Origin: Myrica gale
Taxonomy: Eukaryota > Streptophyta > Magnoliopsida > Fagales > Myricaceae
Reading direction: 5' to 3'
Length of the DNA stretch: 64,000 nucleotides
Assembly (NCBI GenBank): GCA_963930655.1
Contig: OZ005620.1
Span: forward strand, 18,171,001 to 18,235,000
The position numbers and the translations under genes are program-made. Shown one piece after another: positions 45,760-57,374 of the stretch (positions are counted from its first letter, which is position 1; each line of letters begins with the position of its first letter). The notes beneath the pieces are model-generated. The model was not told where the DNA came from. It did not search any database and saw nothing but the letters and a program-made list of their open reading frames with translations.

Positions 45760-46048
45760 GCAAAAAAAAAAAACGCTAGCATAGACCTATACCGCCGCTA
45801 AAGGTCTATGCCAGCGTTTTTCACCAAACGCTGCGAGGAAGACAAATTTGTGTTCGGGTCTATAGTGGCGGTGCTAACCGACCGCTGCTATAGACCAGAG
45901 GTCTTCACCAACGGTTTCAAAAAACGCTGCGATATATTTACTGCGACGGAGATATAGGCTAAAGACCGCTGCTATAGCCTATAGCAGCGGTTTTGTGGTC
46001 TATAGCGGCGATTTCCGACCGTCGCTATAGGTCGGTTTTTTTGTAGTG
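45760..46048. mobile_element. right CACTA-family end with GCAGCGG/CTATAG repeats
   Basis: Ends GGTCGGTTTTTTTGTAGTG at 46048 (reverse complement CACTACAAAAAAACCGACC). Inside, many inverted copies of CCGCTGCTATAGACC-type words, including a hairpin ACGCTAGCATAGACC / GGTCTATGCCAGCGT at 45772-45818. It could be a small stand-alone element (its left side starts TGCAAAAAAAAAAAACGC) or the right end of a larger gene-carrying element that began before 43081. No 3-bp duplication could be matched. Confidence 0.55.
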
Positions 46049-46242
46049 CAAGATGGTTTTTTAGAGCATTTTAATCTGGATGCTCTATATTTCCTAGGAG
46101 TGAAACTATTAATTTTCCGTTAAAACGATTCTTTTTTTTTTCCTCAGCATGCAACTTTCAACTGGAGGATTTCATTAAGTGCAGTTAACCTAGAAAAGCT
46201 AAAGGAGTTTTTTTTTTTCTTCATTTGGGGATTGGTACACAG
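46049..46242. other. flank between repeat and DUF2439 fragment
   Basis: No feature recognised. T-rich tracts precede the acceptor at 46242. Confidence 0.4.
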
Positions 46243-46480
46243 GTCTTGCTCTATGATGATTGCAAGAAACTTTGGAATGCAGGATCCTGAATAAGGATGA
46301 AGTTGTTAACAGTGGTGAAACACTAACATTCAATGCTTATCTTATTGATGTCGCTGATCCAGAGGGAGATCACAATCCTATATCTGATTCGAGTTCCCAA
46401 GGAGGACATGAGAAAAACATTGAGGCGCACGATTTGCTGCATAGGAAAAAATTAAGGAACCGTTCAGTTTCTAGTGGTAT
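46243..46480 (+). pseudogene. DUF2439 (ZGRF1-like N-terminal) fragment, frameshifted
   Basis: After a TACACAG acceptor the reading VLLYDDCKKL is followed, one base out of frame, by LECRILNKDEVVNSGETLTF, NAYLIDVADPEGDH and RKKLRNRSV. This is the typical DUF2439 wording (xLYDExxxLLexRfLkkdEvvxSGExLtFdxhLvdv), found at the N-terminus of ZGRF1-type and related plant proteins. A one-base deletion at about 46270 breaks it and no neighbouring exons were found, so it is a fragment. Confidence 0.65.
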
Positions 46481-46929
46481 TATCTCAAGTATGTCATTGT
46501 GGCCAGTTACGTTTTGCTTGGGAGCTTTTCCAGTCTTAGGTAATAAATCTTTTTTTTTTCCCTCAAGCTACTAAGGTAATAAATCAAAAGCTGAATTCGC
46601 TCTTCAAAAGCATTGGTTACAAACACATACAATGCACCGTGTGTTGCGTCAGCACCATCTTAAATGGAATTTGTATTTTTCCCAGCCAGCAAAATTGCAA
46701 ATTCAGATAAAAAGAAATATCCATTTTAAGAAATGAAAATGCTCCGAACACCAAGCAATGATAAATGTTAATGGCATGACACAAGCAGAAAATATGTGCC
46801 ACCGTCGGATTAGGATACAAAAGTGACAATTTCTCAAGCTTAGCACTACATTGGGGAAGGAAATAACATCCATTGTTGGAGATTAGGGATCGGTAGCAGA
46901 GTAATAATCCTTGCAACTTTGGCTCTCTT
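46481..46929. other. 3' flank of RPN12, no gene
   Basis: Likely the RPN12 3' UTR on the minus strand plus intergenic sequence. Confidence 0.45.
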
Positions 46930-49900
46930 TTACACGATTCGCTCCAACTCTCTTGCGTAACTGAGTGTCTGGTTGATCAGTTGCAGAGAAGGTATCTCCT
47001 TGCAAGGTGCAGATTCTTTTGCCTTCTGGAAAAACACGCAACCATTCTTTATGTCCCACTCAGGATGCTCCTGCATGCAATCAATAAATTATAAGGTATA
47101 AAAAAATATGAGGAGAAAGTACACTTGCTTCTTGGTGGAAAGGGTGTCTTAAATACGACAACTAATTGTCCTTCTTAAACCGAAACTAAATGAAGAAAAC
47201 TTCAGCCATCAAGCATCTCGGTTATAGCCGAGATTCCTATCCAAGGCTAATTCCTTGGACTAGGGTTTCACTCATCCCAAACCACTGGCTTCTCTAAATA
47301 CTCCACTTCGTGGAGCAGCCTCACAATATTAAACAAAGGACTTGTGGCAAGAGTTTGATACTGGTACTTCCACAGAAAGTTAAATGTGCCCAGCATTAAC
47401 GAGATAAGTGGGGAAACAAAGATAAAGTACTTGCTAAGATGGTTAGAAATTTGCAATAATTGAATTGAAAATATGAACATCTCACAATGATGAGTACCTC
47501 CTTAATATATTCCAACAGTTCTTTGTCAGACGAGAACAGCAACATTTGCCGTGCATCATTAAGTGAAAAATAATCATATGCCTTCTCGCTACATCCAGCT
47601 ATTTCATCTCTGAGAGAGACCGAACACAAAATAAATTAGAACACAAAACTAACATTTTAGAGTGTATATACAAACCTACAAATTTGAAAACGAATGGAAC
47701 AGGCTCCATTCACCACTCACATATTCCCAGGAGTCAAAAGGTCAATATTTTAATATAATAGTTTGCAGCTATGAAGTTACATTGCAACATAATTCAATTT
47801 CATTTACCAATTGAAGAGCTCTTGCTAGCTTGTTTGCAGTTTGTTATCTCTTATTACATTCAATTTCATTTACTAATTGAAGTATTACCAAAGATAGGTA
47901 TTAACCAGATTACCTGACTGTCTTCGCTAGAAGATCCATGAAATAGACATAAGTCTCATGTGGTACTGTTTGTCGAGCACTCAACACGCGGTTGTAAGCA
48001 CCTTCCATGAAGGATTGCTCCAACTCCACCGCATGCTTGATGCAAGGATTCTCCAAAGCAGTGGGTGAAAGAAGTTCCAGTTCGGTATGGAACTCAGCAA
48101 TCCTATTCTGCACAAGGAGTCTCAACAGATTGAGACCTAAGATCGGATACTCTTGAGGCGATGGTGGAAGACGATTGCTGCTCCAAAGGAAATATACATT
48201 AAGAAGTACACCTTGAAAATTAAAAAATATATGAACCAAGTAAAAGAGAACCGAGTTCAAAGAGACTCAAGCGACAAAAAAGATGCAGCTACTGATGTGT
48301 TGACTGATCTGATCTTTTGACTCATCTCAGGCCACAAGAACATATATTATAGGCTTTTAAAACATCGCAATTAAACATTATCTACTTGCAGTTTTGAAGC
48401 CACGTGCAGCCCGGACCGTCCGGTATGAGAAATAATTATTACACCCATGGTAATCTAATCAAATGGTAGTTCAGAATGAACACAAAAAAAATCCCTATCT
48501 TAACGTGAGGATATTTATCCTCTTTCGGGGGTTTCTAAGTTTTTAAATATTATATTGTTTTTTTTTGAAAAAGCACCATACACACACAAAAAGATTTACC
48601 CAAAATATGTGGCAAGTGATCATTTGAAAAAGCACCACACACACACACACACATTGCACAACCGTTTAACAATATTGTTTTGTCTTGAATATCATATAAA
48701 TGACAAGCTTTATGTTTGAACCAACATATCATATAGTTCAATATGGTTGGTTTGATTGAACATCATAATGGCAATGAATGTATTGCAGCCTTGAAATATT
48801 TTTTCTTTCTTTGTTGTCCCAGGTTTTGATGCAGAATGGTTCCATATCTATGTAATTAAGGTTAACATGGCCCCCAGAACAAAGTTTTTGGCTTCAGCAT
48901 TGTGGATAGGGGTGAAGAGAGATTTTTTATAGAAGGTACGTGGCAGTTGAACACATACATTTTTCCTTTTCCTCATCAATTTGGCTTGGCTCCACAGTCA
49001 AGGTAGGGGTGCCAGATTCTTTATTTCCCAAACACAAACTGAAATTAGCACATAACTGAATTACAGGGGATACCAGCTTACCCAACATCCGTGTAGTAAG
49101 GCTTCAACTGGAAAAAATCCCTTTCAAATGCATCTTGATCCTCTATCTTCACACTCAAAATGACAGCATGCTCATATATATCTCCTGGAAGTTCTCATAT
49201 AAAATCAATCATGAGAAAATAGCTCAGAAACAAAGAATTGAAAACAGCGACACTAACTATACACAAAGCCCAATCTAATCATCTCCCTTACTACAAGATA
49301 ATGAGAAATTCTTTTGATTATATCATGTCTTGACCAAGTAAGCCTTTGAACAATATATTCGCCTATATTGCTTACACAACTGTGTAATCCTTCTACCTTA
49401 ACTTAAGTAATCCACGTTTCAAAAAAAACCTTCAGGTTTTCCACATGAATAATCAAGCATTTGATAGATTATCATTTTCTTAAGAATTTGTTTATTGTTC
49501 ACACTTCTTCTATGTTGCAGACGCTAGACCAATCAGTGAAATATCTGGTGATATTATGCAGGAAGTCAAAATTTCAAGACTCAACTGATGATATAACTTC
49601 CCGTGACCGATAATGAATGGCAGAGCAGAACCTGTATTGCCAACCTATCGACAACACTGGTGATTTGAAGAATACAACCTTATCCCATTATTGATCTATT
49701 ACCTTCAGAAATTAGGATCTACCCAAAGCCTTATGCACATCAAGAAATATGTAGTGCAATACTTTTTAATGCGAAATCATATGCCCAAAGCCATTGCAGA
49801 CAAGTTTTTGAATGCAATAGGAAAACCAAAAAAATGTTACTGTGGAAGTGCTTTCATATCACCAACATTGGTCAGTGACATAACTGCAAAACCAATAACA

Positions 49901-50705
49901 AAAAATGGGGTGAGCAAAGAATGTTACTTGCTAAACTTAATTGGTGGATAGCATTAGGAGTGTCTTCAAACAGTGGTGGAAGGCTTCTGAATTGCGTGAG
50001 CATGACCTGAAAACGGAGAACAACAATGTACACGTACATTAGTGTACAACACAAATCCAATTAACTTATGGTATCCAGCACAAACAGGCTTCAGCTTGTG
50101 CATGGGCTCATAAAAATCACATACGACCAATTTGCAGAAGCTGAAAACTAAGGCCTAGTGGTACCTCCGTCTCGCCATCTACAGGTGGCAGAAAATTCTT
50201 TTTTTTGATAAGTAAGCCAATATTATTATTAGAAAAAGCGAAAGCAGTACAAGGGACTATACAGGTGACAGAAAATTCTTCCAATCCAATTTCGTACCTT
50301 CGCATTTTTTTAAACCCTAGTGCTCACTATACTCATTTTGATATGACCAAAAACTATCAATTGCAAAAATAATCCGTCTTTACATGGCAAACTCGAACGC
50401 CCAATTAACTCCTAACATTTTGCTATGGTAATTTTGACCCAGATTCAGCAAATCCAATACAACCATTACGCTTATACCACGCAGAAAGCAGACAATCCGA
50501 GATTTATAATTAAAAAAACCACACGAAGTCAGAAAAAAGCAGAAGATTAACCGAACATATGTATCAGGAACATAAGTTTAAGGTTTTCCGAATGGTGTAC
50601 CTTGAGTTGGCAGAGGAATCTGCTGCAGGTATCGAAGTCGTGCCGGACGAGCGCGGCTTTGAAGCGCTCGAAGAGCTGCGAGACCTCTGTGAGCTTCGGA
50701 TCCAT
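46930..50705 (-). CDS. RPN12: 26S proteasome lid subunit RPN12 (PSMD8)
   Basis: Six exons on the minus strand: 50705-50601, 50006-49928, 49184-49082, 48180-47914, 47609-47498 and 47070-46930. All junctions are in phase and give 268 residues, the normal length. The protein opens MDPKLTEVSQLFERFKAALV and contains SLPPLFEDTPNA, DIYEHAVILSVKIEDQDAFE, RDFFQLKPYYTDVG, PPSPQEYPILGLNLLRLLVQ, AEFHTELELLS, HAVELEQSFMEGAYNRVLSA, YVYFMDLLAKTVRDEIAGCS, DARQMLLFSSDKELLEYI and the C-terminus QLINQTLSYARELERIV. RPN12 is a PCI-domain subunit of the 19S regulatory lid, needed for lid assembly and turnover of ubiquitinated proteins in nucleus and cytosol; Arabidopsis RPN12a mutants are altered in cytokinin response (family knowledge). 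Intron 1 carries a small retroposon-like insertion at 50201-50260. Intact. Confidence 0.96.
48635..48652. repeat. (AC)n microsatellite in an RPN12 intron
   Basis: About nine AC repeats. A shorter CACACACA run lies 50 bases upstream. Confidence 0.85.
50201..50260 (-). mobile_element. short retroposon-like insertion in RPN12 intron 1
   Basis: Begins with a T-run then GATAAGTAAGCCAATATTAT. It is flanked by 20-base direct repeats, ACAGGTGGCAGAAAATTC.. at 50181-50200 and ACAGGTGACAGAAAATTC.. at 50261-50280, with one mismatch. A poly(A)-ended (seen here as poly(T)) body inside a long target duplication is the mark of LINE-driven insertion; the body is only 60 bases. Confidence 0.65.
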
Positions 50706-51128
50706 CTTCTGCGACTGCTTTGGTACCCTTTGTCTTCTGTCTCGTCTGCCTGCGTAAGCCTGATAGTCTTTTCGCCTTGCTTGTTGCGAAGACAGGATTT
50801 CCTTTTAGTGCTTCTTTCCCGAGAAATGAAGAAACACAAATTGGGTCTGGGTTGTGGGCCTGAAAGTTAGGTATGGTCCAGTGGGGATAACTAACGGAAG
50901 GTGCGATTTTGGGGAGAAAATAAGAAACAATTTAGAAATAAACGACAAATTCATTGTACCGTTTATAACTAGAGTAGGTAAACGGCAGGGCACGGAGATA
51001 GGTGTAGTTTTATAACATGTAGCTGGGTGCGTACGGAGCTCCCTTATCCATTGTACTTTCACTTCGTACAGTAGTATCATCGACTCCAAACAATAGCCTT
51101 TTTGGGTTTCACACAGAGCTCGACATCA
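50706..51128. other. divergent promoter region of RPN12 and bS6c
   Basis: 423 bases between two oppositely oriented start codons. No further gene seen. It must hold both promoters. Confidence 0.6.
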
Positions 51129-52699
51129 ATGGCCTCCTCTTCTCTCACTTCCACGCTCGCCCCTCCTCGATCTTCCTCTAAGTTCCCATTTTTCCCTTCC
51201 CTTCTTTCCCAATTCCCATTTCCACCAACTATCTCGTTCTCCCACAACCTTGGGTCTTTCCCCTCCATTCCCGTGTCTTTGGTTTACCAAAGCAGAAGCA
51301 GCCTCGCGTTTTTTGAAGAGGCCCAAACCCTGGACTTCTCGGGCTCGTTCTTCGAAGGCGGGTTCGGTTCGGATGAGGACCCACGGTTCCCTCCCGGGCC
51401 TGGGACGACAGCGGCCGAGGAGAAGGAGGCGCCTCCGTGTCCACCGGGCCTTCGTCAGTATGAAACGATGGCAGTTCTCAGGCCCGACATGGCCGAGCTC
51501 TGACCCAGAAGTACGAGGAGGTAAAAGAAGGAAAGATTATACTTCCTCTCATAATTGTTGTCATTTTTTCGTTTAATGAATTCCCGTAATTGGCTTTGCT
51601 TAATAAGTAACTTACAATTGCTAATACTATTTAATGACGATCTTTGGCTCAATTGGCATTTCCTATAAGAATGAGGGTGTCATATTGTGTGCGTAACTCT
51701 ATCGATATGCACATGTAACTTATCAGTAGGGAGAAGCAGAGCTAGATAAGAACTCGTCCTATCCACTGGTGGATTGAGTTTAAACCGCTAATGCTCAAAA
51801 CGAATGCAACGTTCTAAGAGCTATAATTGTCTATGCTATTACTATTCATTCTCTACTCTATCAAGAATGCCATCCATCTCTGGTTAATTCTCGTCTGATA
51901 CTAGTTTATGACTCGCGAGTAAGAGCTGCTAATATAGCATAACCGGTCTGTTTTAAGTTTCTGATCAAACACTAGTCATGAGAGATAATAGTTAACATAT
52001 CAAACCCACAAGTTTGTGTATGTGAGTTAAATGGGGTTATAATCTATTATATCAGCGATGTATGACACTTATCTCCCATATTACTGTAAGGACCTTTGAG
52101 CCACGATATTCTAAGATATATGGTGTGAACATTTTGTTGGTCTGAATTTGGATGAACTGGAGGTTTAACATCTGACTATGTTGTTTTGTGTATGGCTGGA
52201 ATTCTTAAGTCAGACCATGATATGGTGGTGTTTGAGTATCTAGGAAAGCTTAATTCTTCTGGTAAAGATTTCCGTGGGGTTTGATTTCAAACGTCTTGAA
52301 GAAGCATAATGAGGGACTGTCTTTTCAGTACAGTTTTGCCTTTTTATATGACAAAATTTGGAAGCATCATCTTGTTTGACGTTTGTTCCAAGGATTTGCT
52401 AGTGCCACTCCTTGTGTTTGTTACACCTGTGATTCTGGGTAACTGCTAACTAATTGGATAATGATGCTAAATTTCCAGTTGCTTGTTGCTGGAGGTGTTC
52501 AACAGGGGTGATTCCGCTGGCCTATAGCATCCAGAGGAAAAACAAAGCCGGGGAGTCCAACACTTACTTGGATGGTATCTACCTTCTCTTCACCTACTTC
52601 ACGAAACCTGAGCCGCGGACAAATCTTGAGCAGACTTTAAACACAGACAATGATGTTATTCGATCAATGAGTTTCAAGATACGGAAGAGGAAGTATTAG
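51129..52699 (+). pseudogene. plastid ribosomal protein bS6c, frame broken by deletions
   Basis: Exon 1 (51129-51520) has a Ser/Pro-rich transit peptide (MASSSLTSTLAPPRSSSKFP), then LDFSGSFFEGGFGSDEDP and CPPGLRQYETMAVLRPDMAE. Here about 13 bases are missing relative to the family, giving a stop at 51501-51503; the next bases resume LTQKYEE in another frame up to the GTAAAAG donor. Exon 2 (52479-52699) starts LLVAGG, lacks about 17 bases (the usual GMYVE part) and then two more, and ends GVIPLAYSIQRKNKAGESNT, YLDGIYLLFTYFTKPE, NTDNDVIRSMSFKIRKRKY and stop. bS6c sits in the platform of the chloroplast 30S subunit (family knowledge). As read, translation ends after about 124 residues, before the ribosomal fold is complete. 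Either a pseudogene or assembly errors. Confidence 0.85.
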
Positions 52700-54319
52700 G
52701 TCAGTTTGAGTCATTGTATTTTGGCTTAGAGAGGGAGAAGAGCTAGGGAAGAAAAATTTGTATGCCGAATTTTATCTCAAATGCCATGGATCCTTCCTTT
52801 GCCTTCTTATTGAGATTTCTTAGTTTTGTAATATAGTTGGATCGATGAAAGTACAAAATCAATGCTGTTGCTTGAAGTTGTGCATGTGCAATAGAGTGTG
52901 GGCATATATTTGGAATTCTTTTTGACGCTGCCTATGGGCATAATACTCTACTTGTTTGCCATCTTCCATTCTTTAGTGAAAGGTACTCTAAGTGAAGCTT
53001 CAACCGAAAGCCTTACAACCTAAAACCGTAAGGCCTTCTGATTACCAGTCGACGGAAATGTCAATGGGGCTGAACCTTCAAATCTGTTGTCCTGTTAGTG
53101 GTGTCCTAGACATTGCCATTAGCGTCGTTGCTGTCCCAGACAAAATCTCAATCATCGAAATTCTTGCCCTGTGACCTCTGGGGGATTGGCTCAGACAAAA
53201 TCTCTCCATCGCAGTGAGGTTGTGCCAATGAACTGTAAAACCTTATATACTCAAGTGGTTTGTCTTGATTATATGTGTGGGGAGTATGATGGTCCAGACG
53301 AATAAGGACACTTCTGAATCTCTTAAAAGAAAATGTTTAGGAAAAAAAAGAAAAGAAAAGAAATGTTTAGGATACTATCACATTTTGCTATGATGAGTCT
53401 TGCAGATTGATATAATGGGGGTTTACCATGGCAATATTGTCATTTGTCGATTTCTAAAGCTCGTAGTGAATTGTTGCATCTCTAAACAGTACATTAATGG
53501 CCTTCATGGAGATCGAACTTCTAACTTTGTTCTCTCATCTTCCACCTTCTTCCTAAGGAAGCCAGAACATCTTTAGGGAAAGTTGCTTTTCTATCCTTAT
53601 CCTATGTCTCTCTCTCTCTAAATTACTCTAATTTTCCACTCACTTCCTTCCGTGGCAACTGAATAGAGTTTGAAAGAATCCAAATACCACTAGGTATAAG
53701 AACTCCGTCATTCTGACAGTTTCTTTTACTTTGTTTATTGCCCGCCCCTCTCTTCTTTTTCTCTTCCCCTCCCAACAATCCACCCCACATAAGTTTGAAG
53801 GAGAATCTCCATTTCTTTTTGGAGCATTAATATCCATCCTATGCTCATATTACTAAATCAACCACCTCGTTCTCCATCATGACAATCCTGAAATATGTTA
53901 ATGGTGAATTTATATATGGCAATCTTTGTTAATCTAGCTCTTGAGATTTATTCCTTGACCATAGTTATAAGATACCCAGAGATGCACAAGGGCTTGTCGT
54001 CAATCGCATCGAAGCTGACAATCTCCATCTGCCATTGTCAAGATGTAATAGATCACCGTTTTTTTTCTGTTTTTTTTACCCCCTAATATTTTATGTAGAT
54101 CGTAGTGATCTACAGCCCTCTCATTAACTCTTTAGGCTAGTGAAAATTCTCCTCTTTATCTACCCCAAATATTCATCCTCTCGCATACTTCTGTCATGGT
54201 GAGAAGTCCTTTGTTCTGTTTACTTAACTAATTATACAAGTAGTATACTTTAAAAACAAAAGGTTACTCTTTGATTTAACCTTATGCACCTCGAGGTGAT
54301 TGGCATTTAATAAATAGAA
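52700..54319. other. gene-free stretch
   Basis: 3' flank of bS6c, then AT-rich sequence. Small open frames (for example 52992-53174) have no recognisable content. An AAAAGAAAAGAAAAG run lies near 53343. Confidence 0.4.
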
Positions 54320-54520
54320 TAAATACATTTTGTACTCTCTAATTATGAGTTTTTGACATTTTACACTTTATATTAAAAAATTTTCGTAAATTTAGATAGA
54401 AAATAATTTTTTTATGTGCAAAATAACAATTTTTTTTACGTAATTTTAAGGTCAAACAGTAAAAATATGATAAAACTTACAATTTTTTTTTTTAAAAAGT
54501 ACAAAGTATATTTAACCCTT
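54320..54520. repeat. short foldback repeat related to 3728-4104
   Basis: The left arm AAATACATTTTGTACTCTC and the right arm AAAGTACAAAGTATATTTAA are inverted copies, with TGACATTTTACACTTTAT between. Same style of TACACTTT words as the foldback near 3.7 kb. Confidence 0.5.
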
Positions 54521-57213
54521 AATATATATATATGAGCATCCGAGAGGGACCTTACAACAAAGGAAAAAAAAAGAAAAAACAGAAGAAAAAAGAAGAGTGG
54601 GACCTTGCTTTTGGACACGTGGTCTAATCGCGTTGCAGATGTTAATCCATATCTTTGGTTCACTTTTTTGTCAAAATAAAAAGTACTTTTGTAACTTGTT
54701 GTCTTGTTAGTTAGTGTTTGTTAGTCATCATCCACTGCGACAAGAGGATCCTCCTGCCTGAATGACACCAGCGATAATCCAAAAAAACCCTCTCAAGGTA
54801 CTTGACACTGCTAGTGTTGTGATCATCTTGGTCCTAAGCTCATTGCCAAAGAGTATCATAGTCAGGATTCATGTGATTCATCCCTCTTGGCAAGCACTAG
54901 TCATATATAAAACTACTTCCATTTAGTTACAATTTAAATCATGAGATCTGCTTAGTTCTCTCCTGTCGATTCCGAGGAGTCGAAGTGGCAGCACTTTGTT
55001 TAGTTAAAAGAAATGTATGAACTAAGCAGAAGCATTTTTCCTAGCAGGGAGCTGCTGTCTGTGGTCCGATCTCGAACCCACTTTGAGGTAGAGAGCTTGC
55101 TTTATAATCCACCAACAACAGTAACGTCTCCTCGGTTCAACTAGGGGGCACTCCAACATCAAAACCGCATCCTAGAAACGATTATACAGAGGACAACTTG
55201 CAAAAGAAAAACGTGAAATACACTAACATAGTGCAGATTTGTCAGAAAAAGCAAATGTTGGTCTCAAATCTTGTACACTATGATGCTTAGTTAGACATCC
55301 ACTGCTTAATTAAGTGACTAATTTAAGGTCTTACTTCGTACACATGAGACACTATCCTTGTTGCTTTGCACTAATTGGGTGCTATGTCACTCTACCTACC
55401 CATTTAATTTCTTTTTTCTCTTCAGTTGATTTCAACTCAAAGTACTTGTAATTTAATTATCTAGTTCTAATTTTGTGCTATAGATGTATAGCTAGTTACA
55501 TTAAATTATGCTTATATTTTGTTTGAACAAGGAGTTTAAGACTCAATATGAAATGAACCGAACTTAGAGGAGAGTGAATAGTTCTTTCAATTTTTCTGCT
55601 TTTAAAAATTCACTGCATGCACAGTCTCACAAATAAATCTCTATCAAGATTTATGCGGATTAAATCAGTATACCAATGAGAGATAAATCTAAACAATTTA
55701 TCACAACTTCAAGATAGCAAGAAAACTTTCTTAATCAAAGAAGATTATGGATAGTTCAATAATAATAAAATAATTAACGAAAGTAATTAGAACAATCACA
55801 ACAAGATAACACCGGGAGTTTAGTTACGAAGAGAAAATTCCTTGAAGACAAACTTCAAGCGATAGAAAGATACACTAGTTATTGAACTCAGAGTACAAGT
55901 GATCGATAGGATACACAATACCAATTGCTAACCTAAAACACTAGACTCCTTACCCAGAATATAATATCCGGATCTGCACACTGCAGAGAATGAGAACCTT
56001 CTCTTCCATTCAATCAACTTTGATCCTTCACCTTTCTATCCTTTGTATGCAGTCTTCTTCGTGAACCTCACGTCAACAACTTTAAGAATAAGGCCTTCCA
56101 GATCTTTATGACTTTCAGCAACTCTGAAATGTCCTTCAAATCTTTTGGGTAATCTTACAGTAATCAATCTCTGAACTAAGAACTAAAGGGAGTGTATGGT
56201 ATCTCACAGGTTCATCTTTAGTTCACACAGAAAACTCTAGGCAAGATAACAAAGAATGTAGGAGGAATATCTCACGGTAAAGCTTAGTATCTGAATTTTG
56301 CAAGGTGGAGAATGAATAAGAGAATAGGGTATTTATTCTAGAGGTTCTATTTGGTTAGAAGGGAAGATTCACGAGGGTTCTGGTCTTCTTGAACGTTTAA
56401 CAGGTGGATAGTTTCGTTATAACAGCCATATGCTATTTCTGTTACAAATCATAAACTTTATCGAACGTCAAGTGAACTTCAGGTGAACTTCCGAAACCTT
56501 CAGAAAAAAGTTAAGCTTCAACTTCGCGTTAATGAACTCCATGTAGACTCCAATCAAACTCCAGTCTTCAGATATTGCTCCCAGACTTGCTCATGAGCTG
56601 CTGATAAATGATCACTAAGTTTAAATGATCACTAAGTTTAATGCCAATAAAAATAGCCATTTACATCGTTGATTACTGTTGCTAGCTAATGAATTAACAA
56701 AGAGTACGGTCGTACGCATGAGTGCCTGTTAGTCATGCTTTGTTGATGCCTCAGTCGTTTCTTGATCCCGTGTTTATGTCACGATGAAAAGCTCAAAGAT
56801 AAAAACCATCACTTTTCATTACTTTTATTTTATGGAAAGACCGAAATAAATAAATAAAAGTACCGAATATATGCTTTCGTTTTCAAGAAGAATAAGTTCT
56901 TCGATCGTATTATAGTAGTAGAGAGAGGGAGAGAGAAAAAGAGAAAGAAAGACAGGCTTTGCCATAATAACCACTCAAAGTGTAGGGCACACCCTGCTTA
57001 TGCCATGCTTCTTTCCTTCACCACTACTGAACTGGCAGGAATATCTAAGATAAGTAATCTCCTATGTTCTCTGTTTTTCTTTCGCTGTTTTGTTTGTCCC
57101 TGCTTGAACAGGTTTGCAGATCTGCAGTTATTTGACAATATTGTGGACGCATTTTGAAAAGGTTTATCAGGTAGGTTAGTATTAAGACACCAAGGGCTAG
57201 AGTAATCATTCTA
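54521..57213. other. intergenic; possible decayed LTR around 55.5-56.6 kb
   Basis: No gene recognised. 55530-56560 is reminiscent of a copia LTR (GAGGAGAGTGAATAGTTC, ACACCGGGAGTTTAGTTACG) but ends, partner LTR and target duplication were not found. A tandem AAATGATCACTAAGTTT duplication lies at about 56607-56640. A short piece near 54727-54760 (IHCDKRILLPE) is faintly kinase-like. Confidence 0.3.
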
Positions 57214-57374
57214 CGGTTGTGTTTGAAAAGTAAAATTTTAGGTATTAGGTTGATGAAAAAGTGAAGAAAGAGAGTAAAAAAGTGTATGAAAATTGATGAA
57301 AAAGTGAGGAGAGAGAGTGTTTTGTAATAATGATAAAATGTTAAGTAGGTAAAATTTTGTTACGCAAACAGAGT
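57214..57374. mobile_element. Tourist-like MITE, copy 4 (internally shorter)
   Basis: CGGTTGTGTTTG...ACGCAAACAGAGT, 161 bp, with CTA on both sides (57211-57213 and 57375-57377). The internal GTGAAGA / GAGAGAG words match the other copies, but the body is shorter and rearranged. Confidence 0.6.

Noticed and set aside
52992-53174. 60-codon open frame
   Set aside because: No recognisable motif, no neighbouring exons; could be chance.
54727-54760. IHCDKRILLPE reading, faintly like a kinase catalytic loop
   Set aside because: Too short, lacks the isoleucine and the asparagine of the real motif, and no neighbouring kinase motifs are readable.
55530-56560. Sequence reminiscent of a solo LTR
   Set aside because: No defined TG...CA ends, no 5-bp duplication and no partner LTR; similarity is of style only.
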